From Stenotrophomonas maltophilia (GTDB lineage: Bacteria; Pseudomonadota; Gammaproteobacteria; Xanthomonadales; Xanthomonadaceae), in contig NZ_QFHO01000039.1 in NCBI RefSeq assembly GCF_004920835.1, positions 1 through 33,330 on the forward strand: 33,330 nucleotides of DNA, written 5' to 3'. Shown here piece by piece: positions 26,024 through 33,330 of the stretch (position 1 is the first letter of the stretch; every line of letters starts with the position of its first letter). A program made the position numbers and the translations under genes. Below the pieces are notes generated by a model, which did no database searches, was not told the DNA's origin, and saw only the letters and a program-made list of their open reading frames with translations.

Positions 26024-26037
26024 TTGATCCAGATCAA
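26024..26037. promoter_or_regulatory. FNR/Anr-type box between cydA and cydD
   Basis: TTGAT-CCAG-ATCAA matches the FNR consensus TTGAT-N4-ATCAA exactly. If it sits at -41.5 for cydA, the -10 would be CATCAT (26001-25996), four of six matches, with a start near 25989. The equivalent -10 toward cydD (GATCGT) is poor. This favours oxygen-regulated activation of cydABX. Confidence 0.7.
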
Positions 26038-26065
26038 TGTATGAATGGGTATTCAGGAGGATCGT

Positions 26066-26155
26066 ATGCCAACCCGCCTGGGACTGCGACCGCCGGCCGC
26101 AGGGGGAGGCTGTTGCCTGCGCCTACAATGCCTGCCAATGCCCTGTTGCCTGTGA
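26066..26155 (+). CDS. Candidate Cys-rich leader peptide of cydDC
   Basis: 29-codon ORF whose ATG follows AGGAGG (26055-26060) at 5 nt, the best ribosome-binding site seen in the window. It contains five Cys codons, arranged as GGGCCL, QCL and PCCL just before the TGA. A 10-nt direct repeat CTGTTGCCTG (26110-26119, 26143-26152) encodes both CCL segments. It is in the same frame as cydD and ends 6 nt before the cydD TTG. I infer a translated upstream ORF coupled to cydD. A Cys-sensing role is a hypothesis resting on CydDC's known export of cysteine and glutathione. Confidence 0.5.
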   Translation: MPTRLGLRPPAAGGGCCLRLQCLPMPCCL

Positions 26156-26161
26156 AGACCC

Positions 26162-27907
26162 TTGAGCGCTGCCGAACCGACTGCTGACGCCGCTGTTTCC
26201 GAAGACGAATCGACCCGATTGCGGCGCATCCGTAGCGCGTGGCTGGCCGATCTGGCGCGGTCCGCGCGCGGCCGCCAGCGGTTGGCCTCGTTGTGCATCA
26301 GCCTGTCCGGCGCACTGTTGATCGGCCAGGCGGCCGCCATCGCCTGGCTGGTGCAGCAGGTGCTGGTCGAGCGTGCACCACTGGCCTCGGGCCTGCCGGT
26401 GCTGGCCACGCTGGTCGTGATCCTGATCGTGCGTACGCTGCTGGGCAGCGCCACCCAGGCTGCAGCGGGTGACGTGGCCGATGCCGCGCGGCTGGCGTTG
26501 CGCGAGCGCGTATTCGCGCGCCTGCTTGGCCATGGGCCGCTGTGGCTGCGCCAGCGCCGTACCGGCGAGCTGGGCGAACTGATGTTGCATCACGGCGATG
26601 CGATCGAGAGTTATTACAGCGGCTTCCTGCCGGTGCGCACCGAAGTGGTGGTGGTGCCGGTGCTGATCCTCGCGGCAGTGGCCTGGGTCGACTGGGTAGT
26701 AGCGCTGATCCTGTTGTTCACCGCGCCCCTGGTGCCGTTCTTCATGATGCTGGTGGGCTGGGGTGCCGAAGCGGCCGGCCGTGCGCAGCTGGGCGAACTG
26801 GCACGGATGAGCGGACACTTCGCCGATCGCATCAAGGGCCTGGGCCTGCTGCGCCTGTATGGCCGCGGCGAGGCCGAGCTGGAGGGTATCGAAGCGGCTG
26901 CAGAAGGCGTGCGCGTGCGAACGATGAAGGTGCTGCGCATCGCCTTCCTGTCGTCCACCGTGCTGGAGTTCTTCGCTTCGGTGAGCGTGGCGATGGTCGC
27001 GCTGTACCTGGGGCTGAGCTATCTGGGCCTGATGTCGTTGCATGCGACGGTGCCCACGCTGGGTGCGGGCCTGTTCTGCCTGCTGCTGGCACCGGAGTTC
27101 TATGCGCCACTGCGGCGGCTGGCAGCGCACTACCACGACCGTGCCAACGCGCTGGCTGCGGCCGCTGAAGTGGAGCGCCTGTTGCAGGTGCTGCCGGAAG
27201 AAGCTGTCCTTGCCGATGACGAAATGGTGCCGCTGCCGCAGGAGCCGGCCGAAGCGGCGATGGCGCCGTTGCGGGCGTGGGGGCTGATGCTGCGTCCCTT
27301 GGGCGCGCCGCATGATGTGCTGCAGGGCCTGGACGTGACACTGGAGCCAGGCCAGCGGCTGGCGCTGGTGGGCCCCAGTGGCAGTGGCAAGAGTACGTTG
27401 CTGGAAGCACTGGCCGGTTGGCTGCCCCCCCGTGCGGGCAGGGTGCAGCTGCGACCGGGGCTGCAGGTGGCCTATGCCAGCCAGAGGCCCTACCTGTTCC
27501 ATGGCAGCATCGCCGATAATCTGCGGCTGGCCGATCCGGGCGCCAGCGACGCCCGCCTGCGCGCGGTGGCCGAGGCCGCGCAGGTGCTGCAGTTCGCACA
27601 GCGCCTGCCGCAGGGGCTGGATACCGTGATCGGTGAGCGCGGCTTCGGCCTGTCCGGTGGTGAAGCACGCCGCATCGGCCTGGCCCGGTTGCTGCTGCGC
27701 GATCCACAGGTACTGCTGCTGGATGAGCCCACCGCCTTCCTCGATGCGGACACCGAAGCCGCGCTGCTGCGCAGCCTGGCCGCCTATGCGCGCGGGCGCA
27801 GCGTGGTGGTCGCCACCCATAGCCCGGCGGTGATTGCCTGGGCCGACCGTTGCCTGCTGCTGCCCGAAGGGCGGCTGGTCGAGCCAGCGCAGGCGGTGCG
27901 CGCATGA
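26162..27907 (+). CDS. cydD: Thiol exporter ABC subunit CydD
   Basis: 581-residue half-transporter with an N-terminal membrane domain (about 30-310) and an ABC ATPase domain. Walker A is GPSGSGKSTLLEA, the signature GLSGGEARRIGLAR, and Walker B VLLLDEPTAF. With CydC it exports cysteine and glutathione to the periplasm and is required for bd oxidase assembly. The frame can start only at TTG 26162 (MSAAEPTADAAV); no ATG gives a full N-terminal domain. The weak local ribosome site (GAAGA) suggests coupling to the small ORF just upstream. Its stop overlaps the cydC ATG by 4 nt. Confidence 0.93.
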   Translation: MSAAEPTADAAVSEDESTRLRRIRSAWLADLARSARGRQRLASLCISLSGALLIGQAAAIAWLVQQVLVERAPLASGLPVLATLVVILIVRTLLGSATQAAAGDVADAARLALRERVFARLLGHGPLWLRQRRTGELGELMLHHGDAIESYYSGFLPVRTEVVVVPVLILAAVAWVDWVVALILLFTAPLVPFFMMLVGWGAEAAGRAQLGELARMSGHFADRIKGLGLLRLYGRGEAELEGIEAAAEGVRVRTMKVLRIAFLSSTVLEFFASVSVAMVALYLGLSYLGLMSLHATVPTLGAGLFCLLLAPEFYAPLRRLAAHYHDRANALAAAAEVERLLQVLPEEAVLADDEMVPLPQEPAEAAMAPLRAWGLMLRPLGAPHDVLQGLDVTLEPGQRLALVGPSGSGKSTLLEALAGWLPPRAGRVQLRPGLQVAYASQRPYLFHGSIADNLRLADPGASDARLRAVAEAAQVLQFAQRLPQGLDTVIGERGFGLSGGEARRIGLARLLLRDPQVLLLDEPTAFLDADTEAALLRSLAAYARGRSVVVATHSPAVIAWADRCLLLPEGRLVEPAQAVRA

Positions 27908-29577
27908 GTCGTTCGCCGGATTCACTGCGCGCGGTATTCCTGCGCCATCGCGCGCGCCTGTTGCTGGCCGTGCTGCTGCTGTGGGCCACGATGCTGGCCG
28001 GCACCGCCCTGCTGGGGTTGTCGGGCGGCTTCCTGACCGCCGCAGCGCTGGCCGGTGTCGCCGGCCTCGGCCAGGGCTTCAATTTCTTCACGCCCTCGGC
28101 GGGCATCCGTGGGCTGACCATGGCGCGCATCGCGTCGCGCTACTTCGAAAAACTGGTGGGGCATGACGTGACCCTGCGCATCGCCCGTGACCTGCGCGTG
28201 TGGTTCTTCCGACGCGCGCTGCCGCTGGCACCGGCGCGGTTGGGCGCGACGCGTACCGGGGAGCTGCTGGCACGCCTGCTGGGTGACATCGGCGAAGTGG
28301 ATGGCCTGCTGGTGCGCGCCATCGGCCCCCTGTTGGCCCTGGGTGGGTTGTCGCTGGTGGGGGTGGCTTCGGCCGCTGTGGTCCTGCCTTCGGCGGCTGT
28401 GCTGCTGGCGGTACTGGCGGTGCTGATCAGCTTCGGGGTGCCGTGGCTGGGCGTGCGTGGGCATGACGATGAGGAGGCCGATCGCGCCGCACATCGCGCT
28501 GCGCTGCGCACCGCCGCGTTCGAAGGACTGGAAGGCGCGGGTGATCTGGCCGCACTGCATGCCAGCACGGCATGGCAGTTGAAGGTGCGGGTGGCCGCCA
28601 AGCAACTGGCCTCGCGTGATCGTCGCCGTCGCTGGCGCCTGATCGCGGCCTCGACCCTGCACGGCCTGGTTGCCGGGCTGGGTCTGGTAGCGATGCTGGC
28701 ACTGGCTCTGCATGCGGCCGAACAGCAGCGCATCGCGCCGGAAATGGCCGCTGGGCTGGTGTTCCTCACCGTGGCACTGATCGAACTGTGGGCCGGCATG
28801 GGCCTGGCCTGGCAGTCACTGCAGTCCGGGCGCATCGCTGCTGCGCGGCTGCAGGCGATCGTCGAGCAGCCGCCGACGGTGGAAGACCTGCAGGCGCCGC
28901 AGCCGGTGCCGCAGGCGGCGCGCGTGCATTGGGATGACATCCATTTCCAGTGGCCAGGCGCGGTGCGTCCGGTGCTGTCTGGCCTGCAGCTGACCCTGGC
29001 ACCGGGCGAGCGCATTGCCATCCGCGGCGACAGCGGCAGTGGCAAGACCACGCTGTCCAGCCTGCTGCTGCGATTGTGGGATCCGCAGCAGGGGCGGTTG
29101 ACCTACGGTGGCCGTGACCTGCGCGACTTCGCCCAGGGCGACTGGCATCGGCAGCTGGCCTGGTTGCCGCAGAACGCCCCGGTGTTTGCCGGCAGCGTGG
29201 CCGAGAACCTGCGGCTGGGTGATCCCGATGCGAGCGACGCGGCGTTGTGGGCGGTGCTGCGGCGCGTGCGCCTGGGCGAATGGGCCGAGCACAATGGTGG
29301 CCTGCAGGCCTGGGTGGGCGAGAACGGCGCGACCATGTCGGCCGGTCAGGCACGGCGCCTGGCACTGGCGCGCGCGCTGCTGCGCAATGCGCCGATCCTG
29401 CTGCTGGACGAGCCGACCGAGGGCCTGGACGTGGATACCGCGCGCGCGCTGCTGCTGGATCTGGCCAGCTTGCTGGACGGCCGCAGCCTGCTGATGATCA
29501 CCCACGACGACCTGCCCGAAGGCGTGGTTGATGCGCAGTACCGGTTGTGTGATGGGGTTCTGATCCGCGAAGCGTGA
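27904..29577 (+). CDS. cydC: Thiol exporter ABC subunit CydC
   Basis: 557-residue partner of CydD with the same domain order. The membrane domain spans about 15-320. The ATPase domain has Walker A RGDSGSGKTTLSS, signature TMSAGQARRLALAR and Walker B ILLLDEPTEG. The region QGFNFFTPSAGIRGLTMARIASRY is typical of CydC. The ATGA overlap with cydD fixes the start at 27904; an earlier in-frame ATG (27850) lies inside cydD and is not used. Confidence 0.95.
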   Translation: MSRSPDSLRAVFLRHRARLLLAVLLLWATMLAGTALLGLSGGFLTAAALAGVAGLGQGFNFFTPSAGIRGLTMARIASRYFEKLVGHDVTLRIARDLRVWFFRRALPLAPARLGATRTGELLARLLGDIGEVDGLLVRAIGPLLALGGLSLVGVASAAVVLPSAAVLLAVLAVLISFGVPWLGVRGHDDEEADRAAHRAALRTAAFEGLEGAGDLAALHASTAWQLKVRVAAKQLASRDRRRRWRLIAASTLHGLVAGLGLVAMLALALHAAEQQRIAPEMAAGLVFLTVALIELWAGMGLAWQSLQSGRIAAARLQAIVEQPPTVEDLQAPQPVPQAARVHWDDIHFQWPGAVRPVLSGLQLTLAPGERIAIRGDSGSGKTTLSSLLLRLWDPQQGRLTYGGRDLRDFAQGDWHRQLAWLPQNAPVFAGSVAENLRLGDPDASDAALWAVLRRVRLGEWAEHNGGLQAWVGENGATMSAGQARRLALARALLRNAPILLLDEPTEGLDVDTARALLLDLASLLDGRSLLMITHDDLPEGVVDAQYRLCDGVLIREA

Positions 29578-29587
29578 AATCATCCCG

Positions 29588-29663
29588 GTAGTGCCGGCCG
29601 CTGGCCGGCAACCACGCATCCGGTTCGAACATCATGGCGTTGCCGGCCAGCGGCCGGCACTAC
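29588..29663. repeat. Inverted SMAG pair between convergent genes
   Basis: A plus-strand copy (GTAG at 29588, stem TGCCGGCC/GGCCGGCA, 29592-29610) faces a minus-strand copy (29641-29663) with the same 8-bp stem. They lie between the stops of cydC and the DUF1294 gene. The arrangement could form a long cruciform and end transcripts from both sides. Confidence 0.75.
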
Positions 29664-29675
29664 CCATTCGAACGG

Positions 29676-30020
29676 TTACCGCGAAAACTCGCGCAGCATC
29701 ACTGCGATCGAGGCCACGTTGGCCAGCACGCACAGCCAGAACACCCATTGGAACGAGGCCTTGCGATGCTTGTGGCGGAACAGCCCCTGGCCCAGCAGCG
29801 CACCGGGCCAGCCGCCGGCAAAGGCCAGCAGTTGCAGGGTGCGCTCGGGAATCCGCGATTGCTTGCGCTGTGCCGCGCGCTTGTCGTGGCCGTACAGGCC
29901 GAACGACACTGCGCTGGCCAGCAGGCACCAGCCGCCCAGCCACAGTGGCAGCACGCCGCTGATCATCAGCGCGATCAGCGCGCCGAACGCGGCCAGCGCG
30001 AGGTTGCGCCGCCACGCCAC
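29676..30020 (-). CDS. DUF1294 family membrane protein
   Basis: 114-residue protein with three or four hydrophobic segments and the DUF1294 pattern FGLYGHDKRAAQ...RIPERTLQLLAFAGGWPGALLGQ...FRHKHRKASFQ. Some members are fused to cold-shock domains; this one is stand-alone. Function is unknown. It starts with GTG directly after the TAA of the metX-family gene, with no clear Shine-Dalgarno, which suggests translational coupling to that gene. Confidence 0.8.
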   Translation of the reverse strand: MAWRRNLALAAFGALIALMISGVLPLWLGGWCLLASAVSFGLYGHDKRAAQRKQSRIPERTLQLLAFAGGWPGALLGQGLFRHKHRKASFQWVFWLCVLANVASIAVMLREFSR

Positions 30021-31133
30021 TTAGAGTGCGTCGAGGAAGCCGCGCACGGCCGGGCCGAAGCGCTCGAAATCGACCAGGAAGGCGTCGTGGCCCTGTGGTG
30101 ATTCCAGGCCGATGAACTGCGCATCGGCACCGCCTGCGCGCAGGCCATCTGCTACTTGCTGCTGCTGCTGCACCGGGAACAGGATGTCGGTGTTGGCACC
30201 GATCGCCAACGCCTTCTCCACCCGGATCTTCGCCAGCCCGGCCAGCACGTCGCCGTCGGCATACTCGGCCAGGTCGAACCAGTCCATCGAGCGGCTCAGG
30301 TACAGGTAGCAGTTCGGATCGAAGAAGCGCACGAAGCGCCGCGCGTGGCCTTCCAGGTAGCTTTCCACCTGGAATTCCAGGCCGAACGGATCGTCGTCGG
30401 TCTGGTCCGAATCCAGCCGCACGCGGCCGAAGCGGCCATCCCATTCCAGCGCCGAGCGGTAGGTGATCACGCCCAGCTTGCGCGCCATGCGCATCCCCGA
30501 TTCCGGGTACGCATCGTCATCGTAGTGGCCGCCGTTCCAGCGCGGGTCGAGGCGGATTGCCTCGCGCTGCAGCGAGCGGATCGCGATCGAGAACGGCAAC
30601 GCCTGTGCACTGCCGGAGATGTTGATGTGGCTGCGTGCGATGCCCGGCTGCAGCATCAGCACGGCCAACGCGGTCATGCCGCCCATTGAATTGCCGACCA
30701 CGCAGGCCAGTTGTTCAATGCCCAGCGCCTGCACCACCTCGATGGCCGCGCGAGCGCCGTCCTCGATCGACAGCTCCGGGAAGTCGAGGCGATAGGGTTG
30801 GCCGGTAGCCGGATTGAGCGAAGCCGGTCCGGTCGAGCCCTTGCAGCTGCCCAGCGAGTTCACGCACACCACGAACCAGCGGTCGCTGTCGATCGGCTTG
30901 CCGGGCCCGACCATCGCGTCCCACCAGCCCGGTGCCGGGTTGGCGTCGTTGGCGGCGGCATGCGCATCCGGCGACAGCCCGGTGACGATCAGGATCGCGT
31001 TGCCGGCATCGGCATCCAGCGTTCCCCAGGTTTCGTAGGCCACGCGAGCACCGTGCAGGGCGCCACCGCGCTTGAACGGGAACGGCGAGGGCAGGGCATG
31101 GAAGCGAGTGCCGGGCGGGATGAATTCAGTCAT
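30021..31133 (-). CDS. MetX-family acyltransferase, probable serine O-succinyltransferase
   Basis: 370-residue alpha/beta hydrolase of the MetX family. The nucleophile is Ser149 in GNSMGGM. The other triad members are likely the Asp in GANTDILFP and the His in PQGHDAF. Classical homoserine O-acetyltransferases have a GGCxGTTGP-like loop; here it reads NSLGSCKGSTGP (92-103). From memory, this form is associated with the xanthomonad group shown to succinylate L-serine (feeding cysteine synthesis), with some homoserine activity. Automatic annotation as homoserine O-acetyltransferase may therefore be wrong. The DUF1294 gene follows directly. Confidence 0.75.
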   Translation of the reverse strand: MTEFIPPGTRFHALPSPFPFKRGGALHGARVAYETWGTLDADAGNAILIVTGLSPDAHAAANDANPAPGWWDAMVGPGKPIDSDRWFVVCVNSLGSCKGSTGPASLNPATGQPYRLDFPELSIEDGARAAIEVVQALGIEQLACVVGNSMGGMTALAVLMLQPGIARSHINISGSAQALPFSIAIRSLQREAIRLDPRWNGGHYDDDAYPESGMRMARKLGVITYRSALEWDGRFGRVRLDSDQTDDDPFGLEFQVESYLEGHARRFVRFFDPNCYLYLSRSMDWFDLAEYADGDVLAGLAKIRVEKALAIGANTDILFPVQQQQQVADGLRAGGADAQFIGLESPQGHDAFLVDFERFGPAVRGFLDAL

Positions 31134-31199
31134 GCGGGCATTCTAGCGGGGCTGCATGTGGAGCTGGCGACACGCTGGTTTCCATCGGCGATGCACCCG

Positions 31200-31274
31200 G
31201 TAGTACCGGCCGCTGCCGGCAACCTCATGAACCTTGATGTGCCCGCGTGGTTGCCGGCCAGCGGCCGGCACTAC
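31200..31274. repeat. Inverted SMAG pair between the metX-family gene and ccmI
   Basis: A plus-strand copy begins with GTAG at 31200 (imperfect stem around ACCGGC/GCCGGC). A minus-strand copy with a perfect TGCCGGCC/GGCCGGCA stem is at 31252-31270, followed by CTAC. Both lie in the 152-bp gap between ccmI's stop and the start of the metX-family gene. Confidence 0.7.
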
Positions 31275-31285
31275 CGTGCGGAGCG

Positions 31286-32272
31286 TCAAGGGAACCGCAA
31301 CTCAACCACGCCCTCATGCGGCAGGTTCACCTTCACAGGCGTGCTCTGCAGATCGTCCTCGCTACGGTTGGCGCTGCCGCTGCGCGAGATGCGCGCCAGC
31401 ACTTCCACTTCGCGATGGGCCGACAGCGGTGCGGTCGGCATCGGGCTGTCACCGTCACCCAGCCCGACCGTGGCCGGGAAGCCAGCCAGCGGCAGCTTGC
31501 GTGCGGCCACCGGCATCGGCGGTCCACCCGCGGCACGCGCCAGTACGAACACCTGGGTGCCGGCTGGCCACTCGCTGCTCTTCAGCGCCGGCAGCTGCAC
31601 GCGTACCTGCAGCAGCGCCGGTGGCGTCGCAGCGCCAGCATCGGGCGCCTGGCCGACGGCTTCGCGGGCGATCGCGATCTGTGCCTGCAGTGCCTGTGCG
31701 GCACCCGGTTCCAGTCGCGGCAGCAGGCTGCTCCAGATATCGGCTGCTTCGGCATTCCGGCCGCGCTGGCGCAGGGCGATGCCGAGCAACCAGCTGGCGC
31801 GTTCGGCATCCGGGGCCAGGCTGCGCGCCTGCTGCAGCCAGGTCATTGCGGTGTCGTCGAACTGTTTGCCGGCATCGGCCTGTGCCCGCGCCTGTGCCGC
31901 TTCCACCAGCACGCCGGGGTCTTCAGGGGCCAGGGCGGCGGCACGTGCGAAGGCGTCCGCCGCTGCCGACGTGTTGCCCAGCTCGGCCTGCGAACGCCCG
32001 AGCAGCGTCCAGCCATCGGCACGCTGCGGATCGCGCTGCAACGCATCCTGCAGGGCCTGCACGCCGTCACGCAGGGTGGCCACCGACGGCGCAGGCTGCA
32101 CCTGTGCCGCACGCGGGTCTCCGACCAGCAGGTACAGGCAGGCACCGGCCACGCCCAGCGCGAGCACGCCGACCACGAAGCCGCGGCGGCCATGGTGGCG
32201 CAGCGGCCACAGCACCAGTGCAGCCATCAGCGCAGCACTCACACCCGCTGCCATGGGAAGCCAATGGCTCAC
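31286..32272 (-). CDS. ccmI: Cytochrome c maturation protein CcmI (TPR)
   Basis: 328-residue membrane-anchored protein. Two N-terminal helices (about 3-23 and 31-50) are followed by a periplasmic TPR region (about 65-200, e.g. DGWTLLGRSQAELGNTSAAADAF) and a C-terminal CycH-type domain. In the Ccm system it binds apocytochrome c and presents it to CcmF/CcmH for haem attachment. I chose GTG 32272, which overlaps the ccmH stop as GTGA and has AAGGAG 7 nt upstream. A TTG one codon earlier is less likely. Confidence 0.88.
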   Translation of the reverse strand: MSHWLPMAAGVSAALMAALVLWPLRHHGRRGFVVGVLALGVAGACLYLLVGDPRAAQVQPAPSVATLRDGVQALQDALQRDPQRADGWTLLGRSQAELGNTSAAADAFARAAALAPEDPGVLVEAAQARAQADAGKQFDDTAMTWLQQARSLAPDAERASWLLGIALRQRGRNAEAADIWSSLLPRLEPGAAQALQAQIAIAREAVGQAPDAGAATPPALLQVRVQLPALKSSEWPAGTQVFVLARAAGGPPMPVAARKLPLAGFPATVGLGDGDSPMPTAPLSAHREVEVLARISRSGSANRSEDDLQSTPVKVNLPHEGVVELRFP

Positions 32273-32718
32273 CAACCGTCTCCTTCATCAGTCTTGCTGG
32301 TCGGTGCGGACGCGACCGTGCGCCCACGACGGCGGACGATGCCCAGCACCACCAGCGCACCGGCGCCGAGCACCAGCAGCGGACCGCCCCACAACAGCCA
32401 CGTACCCGGCTGCAGTGGTGGCTGGTAGAGCACGAACTCGCCGTAACGGGCGACCAGGAACTGCTTGATCTGTGCGTCGTCATGGCCCTGCTGCATCAAC
32501 TGCAGCACTTCGCGGCGCAGGTCCTGGGCGATCTGCGCGTTGGAATCGGCCAGTGACTGGTTCTGGCACTGCACGCAGCGTAGCTGCGCGGCCAGGTCAT
32601 GAAAGCGGCGTTCCTCTGCGCCATCGCGGAACTGCAGCGGCTGCGGATCGTGCAGCGGCTGCTGGGCCAGCGCGGCCAACGGCAGCATCATGAGCAGCAG
32701 CGCCAGCAGCCAGCGCAT
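32269..32718 (-). CDS. ccmH: Cytochrome c maturation protein CcmH
   Basis: 149-residue protein with a signal peptide (about 1-19). The redox motif LRCVQCQNQSLADSNA (Cys48 and Cys51) is the family hallmark for reducing the CxxCH cysteines of apocytochrome c. A C-terminal membrane helix (about 106-127) follows. The ATG at 32718 opens the signal peptide; the open frame extends upstream into ccmG but without such a feature. It overlaps ccmI by 4 nt, and this short form matches systems where CcmH and CcmI are separate. Confidence 0.92.
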   Translation of the reverse strand: MRWLLALLLMMLPLAALAQQPLHDPQPLQFRDGAEERRFHDLAAQLRCVQCQNQSLADSNAQIAQDLRREVLQLMQQGHDDAQIKQFLVARYGEFVLYQPPLQPGTWLLWGGPLLVLGAGALVVLGIVRRRGRTVASAPTSKTDEGDGW

Positions 32719-32722
32719 CGGC

Positions 32723-33330
32723 TCAGGGCGCCGTGTGCAGGGTGTTGCCGGCATTGCCCTGGGCCTTTTCGATCTTCTCCAGGGCCGGGATCAGCTTCTC
32801 GTCGACCACGCGCTGGGTCATCGCCCCGCTGTACTTCCAACGCACGATGCCACTGCCATCGACCAGGAAGGTTTCCGGCGCAGCGGTCACGCCCCAGTCG
32901 ATCGCGGTGCGGCCTTCCACGTCGCTGAGCACGACCATGAACGGGTTGCCCAGCTGCTCCAGCCAGTGCAGGGCATCGGTCGGGTCGTCCTTCCAGTTGT
33001 AGCCGATCACGCGTACGCGCTTGCTCTCGGCGAAACGGGTCAACACCGGATGTTCCTCGCGGCAGGCCGCGCACCAGCTGCCCCACACGTTCAGCAGGTA
33101 GGGCGCGCCGCGCAGCTCGTCGCTGTGCACGATCATTTCCGGGTCGTGCAGCACCGGCAGCGCGAACGCCGGCGCCGGCTTGTCGATCAGGGCCGACGGC
33201 AGCACGTCGCGCTGCGGGTCGCCGGATTTCATCACCCCGTAGATCATCAGCCCGAGCAGGCCGAAGAAGAACAGCACGCCGATCACGATGGCTACCGGCG
33301 GCAGCGGGCGGGAGGGGCGCGGGGCGGGGG
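32723..33330 (-). CDS. ccmG: Thiol:disulfide interchange protein CcmG/DsbE (5' end cut off)
   Basis: Membrane-tethered periplasmic thioredoxin-like protein passing reductant to the cytochrome c maturation machinery. An N-terminal helix (IGVLFFFGLLGLMIYGV) precedes the thioredoxin domain with active site GSWCAACREEHP and the cis-Pro loop AAPETFLVDG. A GTG at 33286 opens within the helix. The frame continues open to the window edge as PSRPLPPVAIVIGV, so the true start is probably outside. Its stop is 4 nt from the ccmH start. Confidence 0.92.
   Translation of the reverse strand, partial: PAPRPSRPLPPVAIVIGVLFFFGLLGLMIYGVMKSGDPQRDVLPSALIDKPAPAFALPVLHDPEMIVHSDELRGAPYLLNVWGSWCAACREEHPVLTRFAESKRVRVIGYNWKDDPTDALHWLEQLGNPFMVVLSDVEGRTAIDWGVTAAPETFLVDGSGIVRWKYSGAMTQRVVDEKLIPALEKIEKAQGNAGNTLHTAP

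Noticed and set aside
26066..27907. cydD being a disrupted gene whose true start is the ATG at 26066 with an in-frame TGA at 26153
   Set aside because: The upstream segment is in frame, but its Cys/Pro/Leu-rich sequence does not resemble CydD N-termini, and MSAAEP... gives a normal-length protein. A separate small ORF fits better, though sequencing of relatives would settle it.
26123..27925. 600-codon minus-strand open frame opposite cydD
   Set aside because: Shadow of an ABC transporter gene with intact Walker and signature motifs.

Overview
The window looks like chromosomal DNA of a Stenotrophomonas species, most likely of the S. maltophilia complex. This rests on the GC-rich codon use, protein sequences that resemble Xanthomonadaceae homologues throughout, the xanthomonad-specific N-acetylcitrulline arginine pathway with a fused NAGS-kinase, and several short GTAG-headed palindromes of the SMAG type that mark S. 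maltophilia intergenic regions. Species assignment is an inference; no database was searched.

Layout. 1-520 has no credible gene but is dense in structured repeats. 521-3650 (minus) holds an MFS exporter, a SufE-like protein and cysS. A small secreted protein (3839-4408, plus) follows. 4728-15187 (plus) is one long amino-acid biosynthesis block: argF', argG, argE', argB (NAGS-K), a GNAT acetyltransferase, argC, argH, a YciI-like protein, proB and proA, with several 1-4 nt overlaps. 15267-20907 (minus) is pgaABCD, for poly-N-acetylglucosamine (PNAG) biofilm polysaccharide. A second MFS transporter (21252-22457) and two identical tRNA-Pro(CGG) genes follow on the minus strand. 23009-25933 (minus) is cydABX, the bd-type oxidase, and 26162-29577 (plus) is the divergent cydDC exporter needed to assemble it. 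30021-31133 is a MetX-family acyltransferase followed by a small DUF1294 membrane protein. The window ends in a cytochrome c maturation operon (ccmG-ccmH-ccmI, minus; ccmG runs off the edge).

How it works together. The arg block takes glutamate to arginine through acetylated intermediates, with carbamoylation of N-acetylornithine rather than ornithine; proBA adds proline from the same precursor. The cyd and ccm genes are both respiratory, one making the microaerobic quinol oxidase and the other attaching haem to c-type cytochromes.

The most interesting signals are regulatory. (1) An attenuator-like leader precedes argF': a 33-codon ORF with an Arg cluster, a pre-terminator hairpin, an exact 7-nt antiterminator pairing and an intrinsic terminator. 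(2) A 29-codon cysteine-rich ORF with a perfect AGGAGG site ends 6 nt before the TTG start of cydD, whose product family exports cysteine and glutathione. (3) A perfect CRP/Clp-type site lies just upstream of pgaA. (4) A perfect FNR-type box lies between cydA and cydD. (5) The trailers of both tRNA-Pro genes form hairpins that include the encoded CCA end, with different loops. None of these has been tested here.
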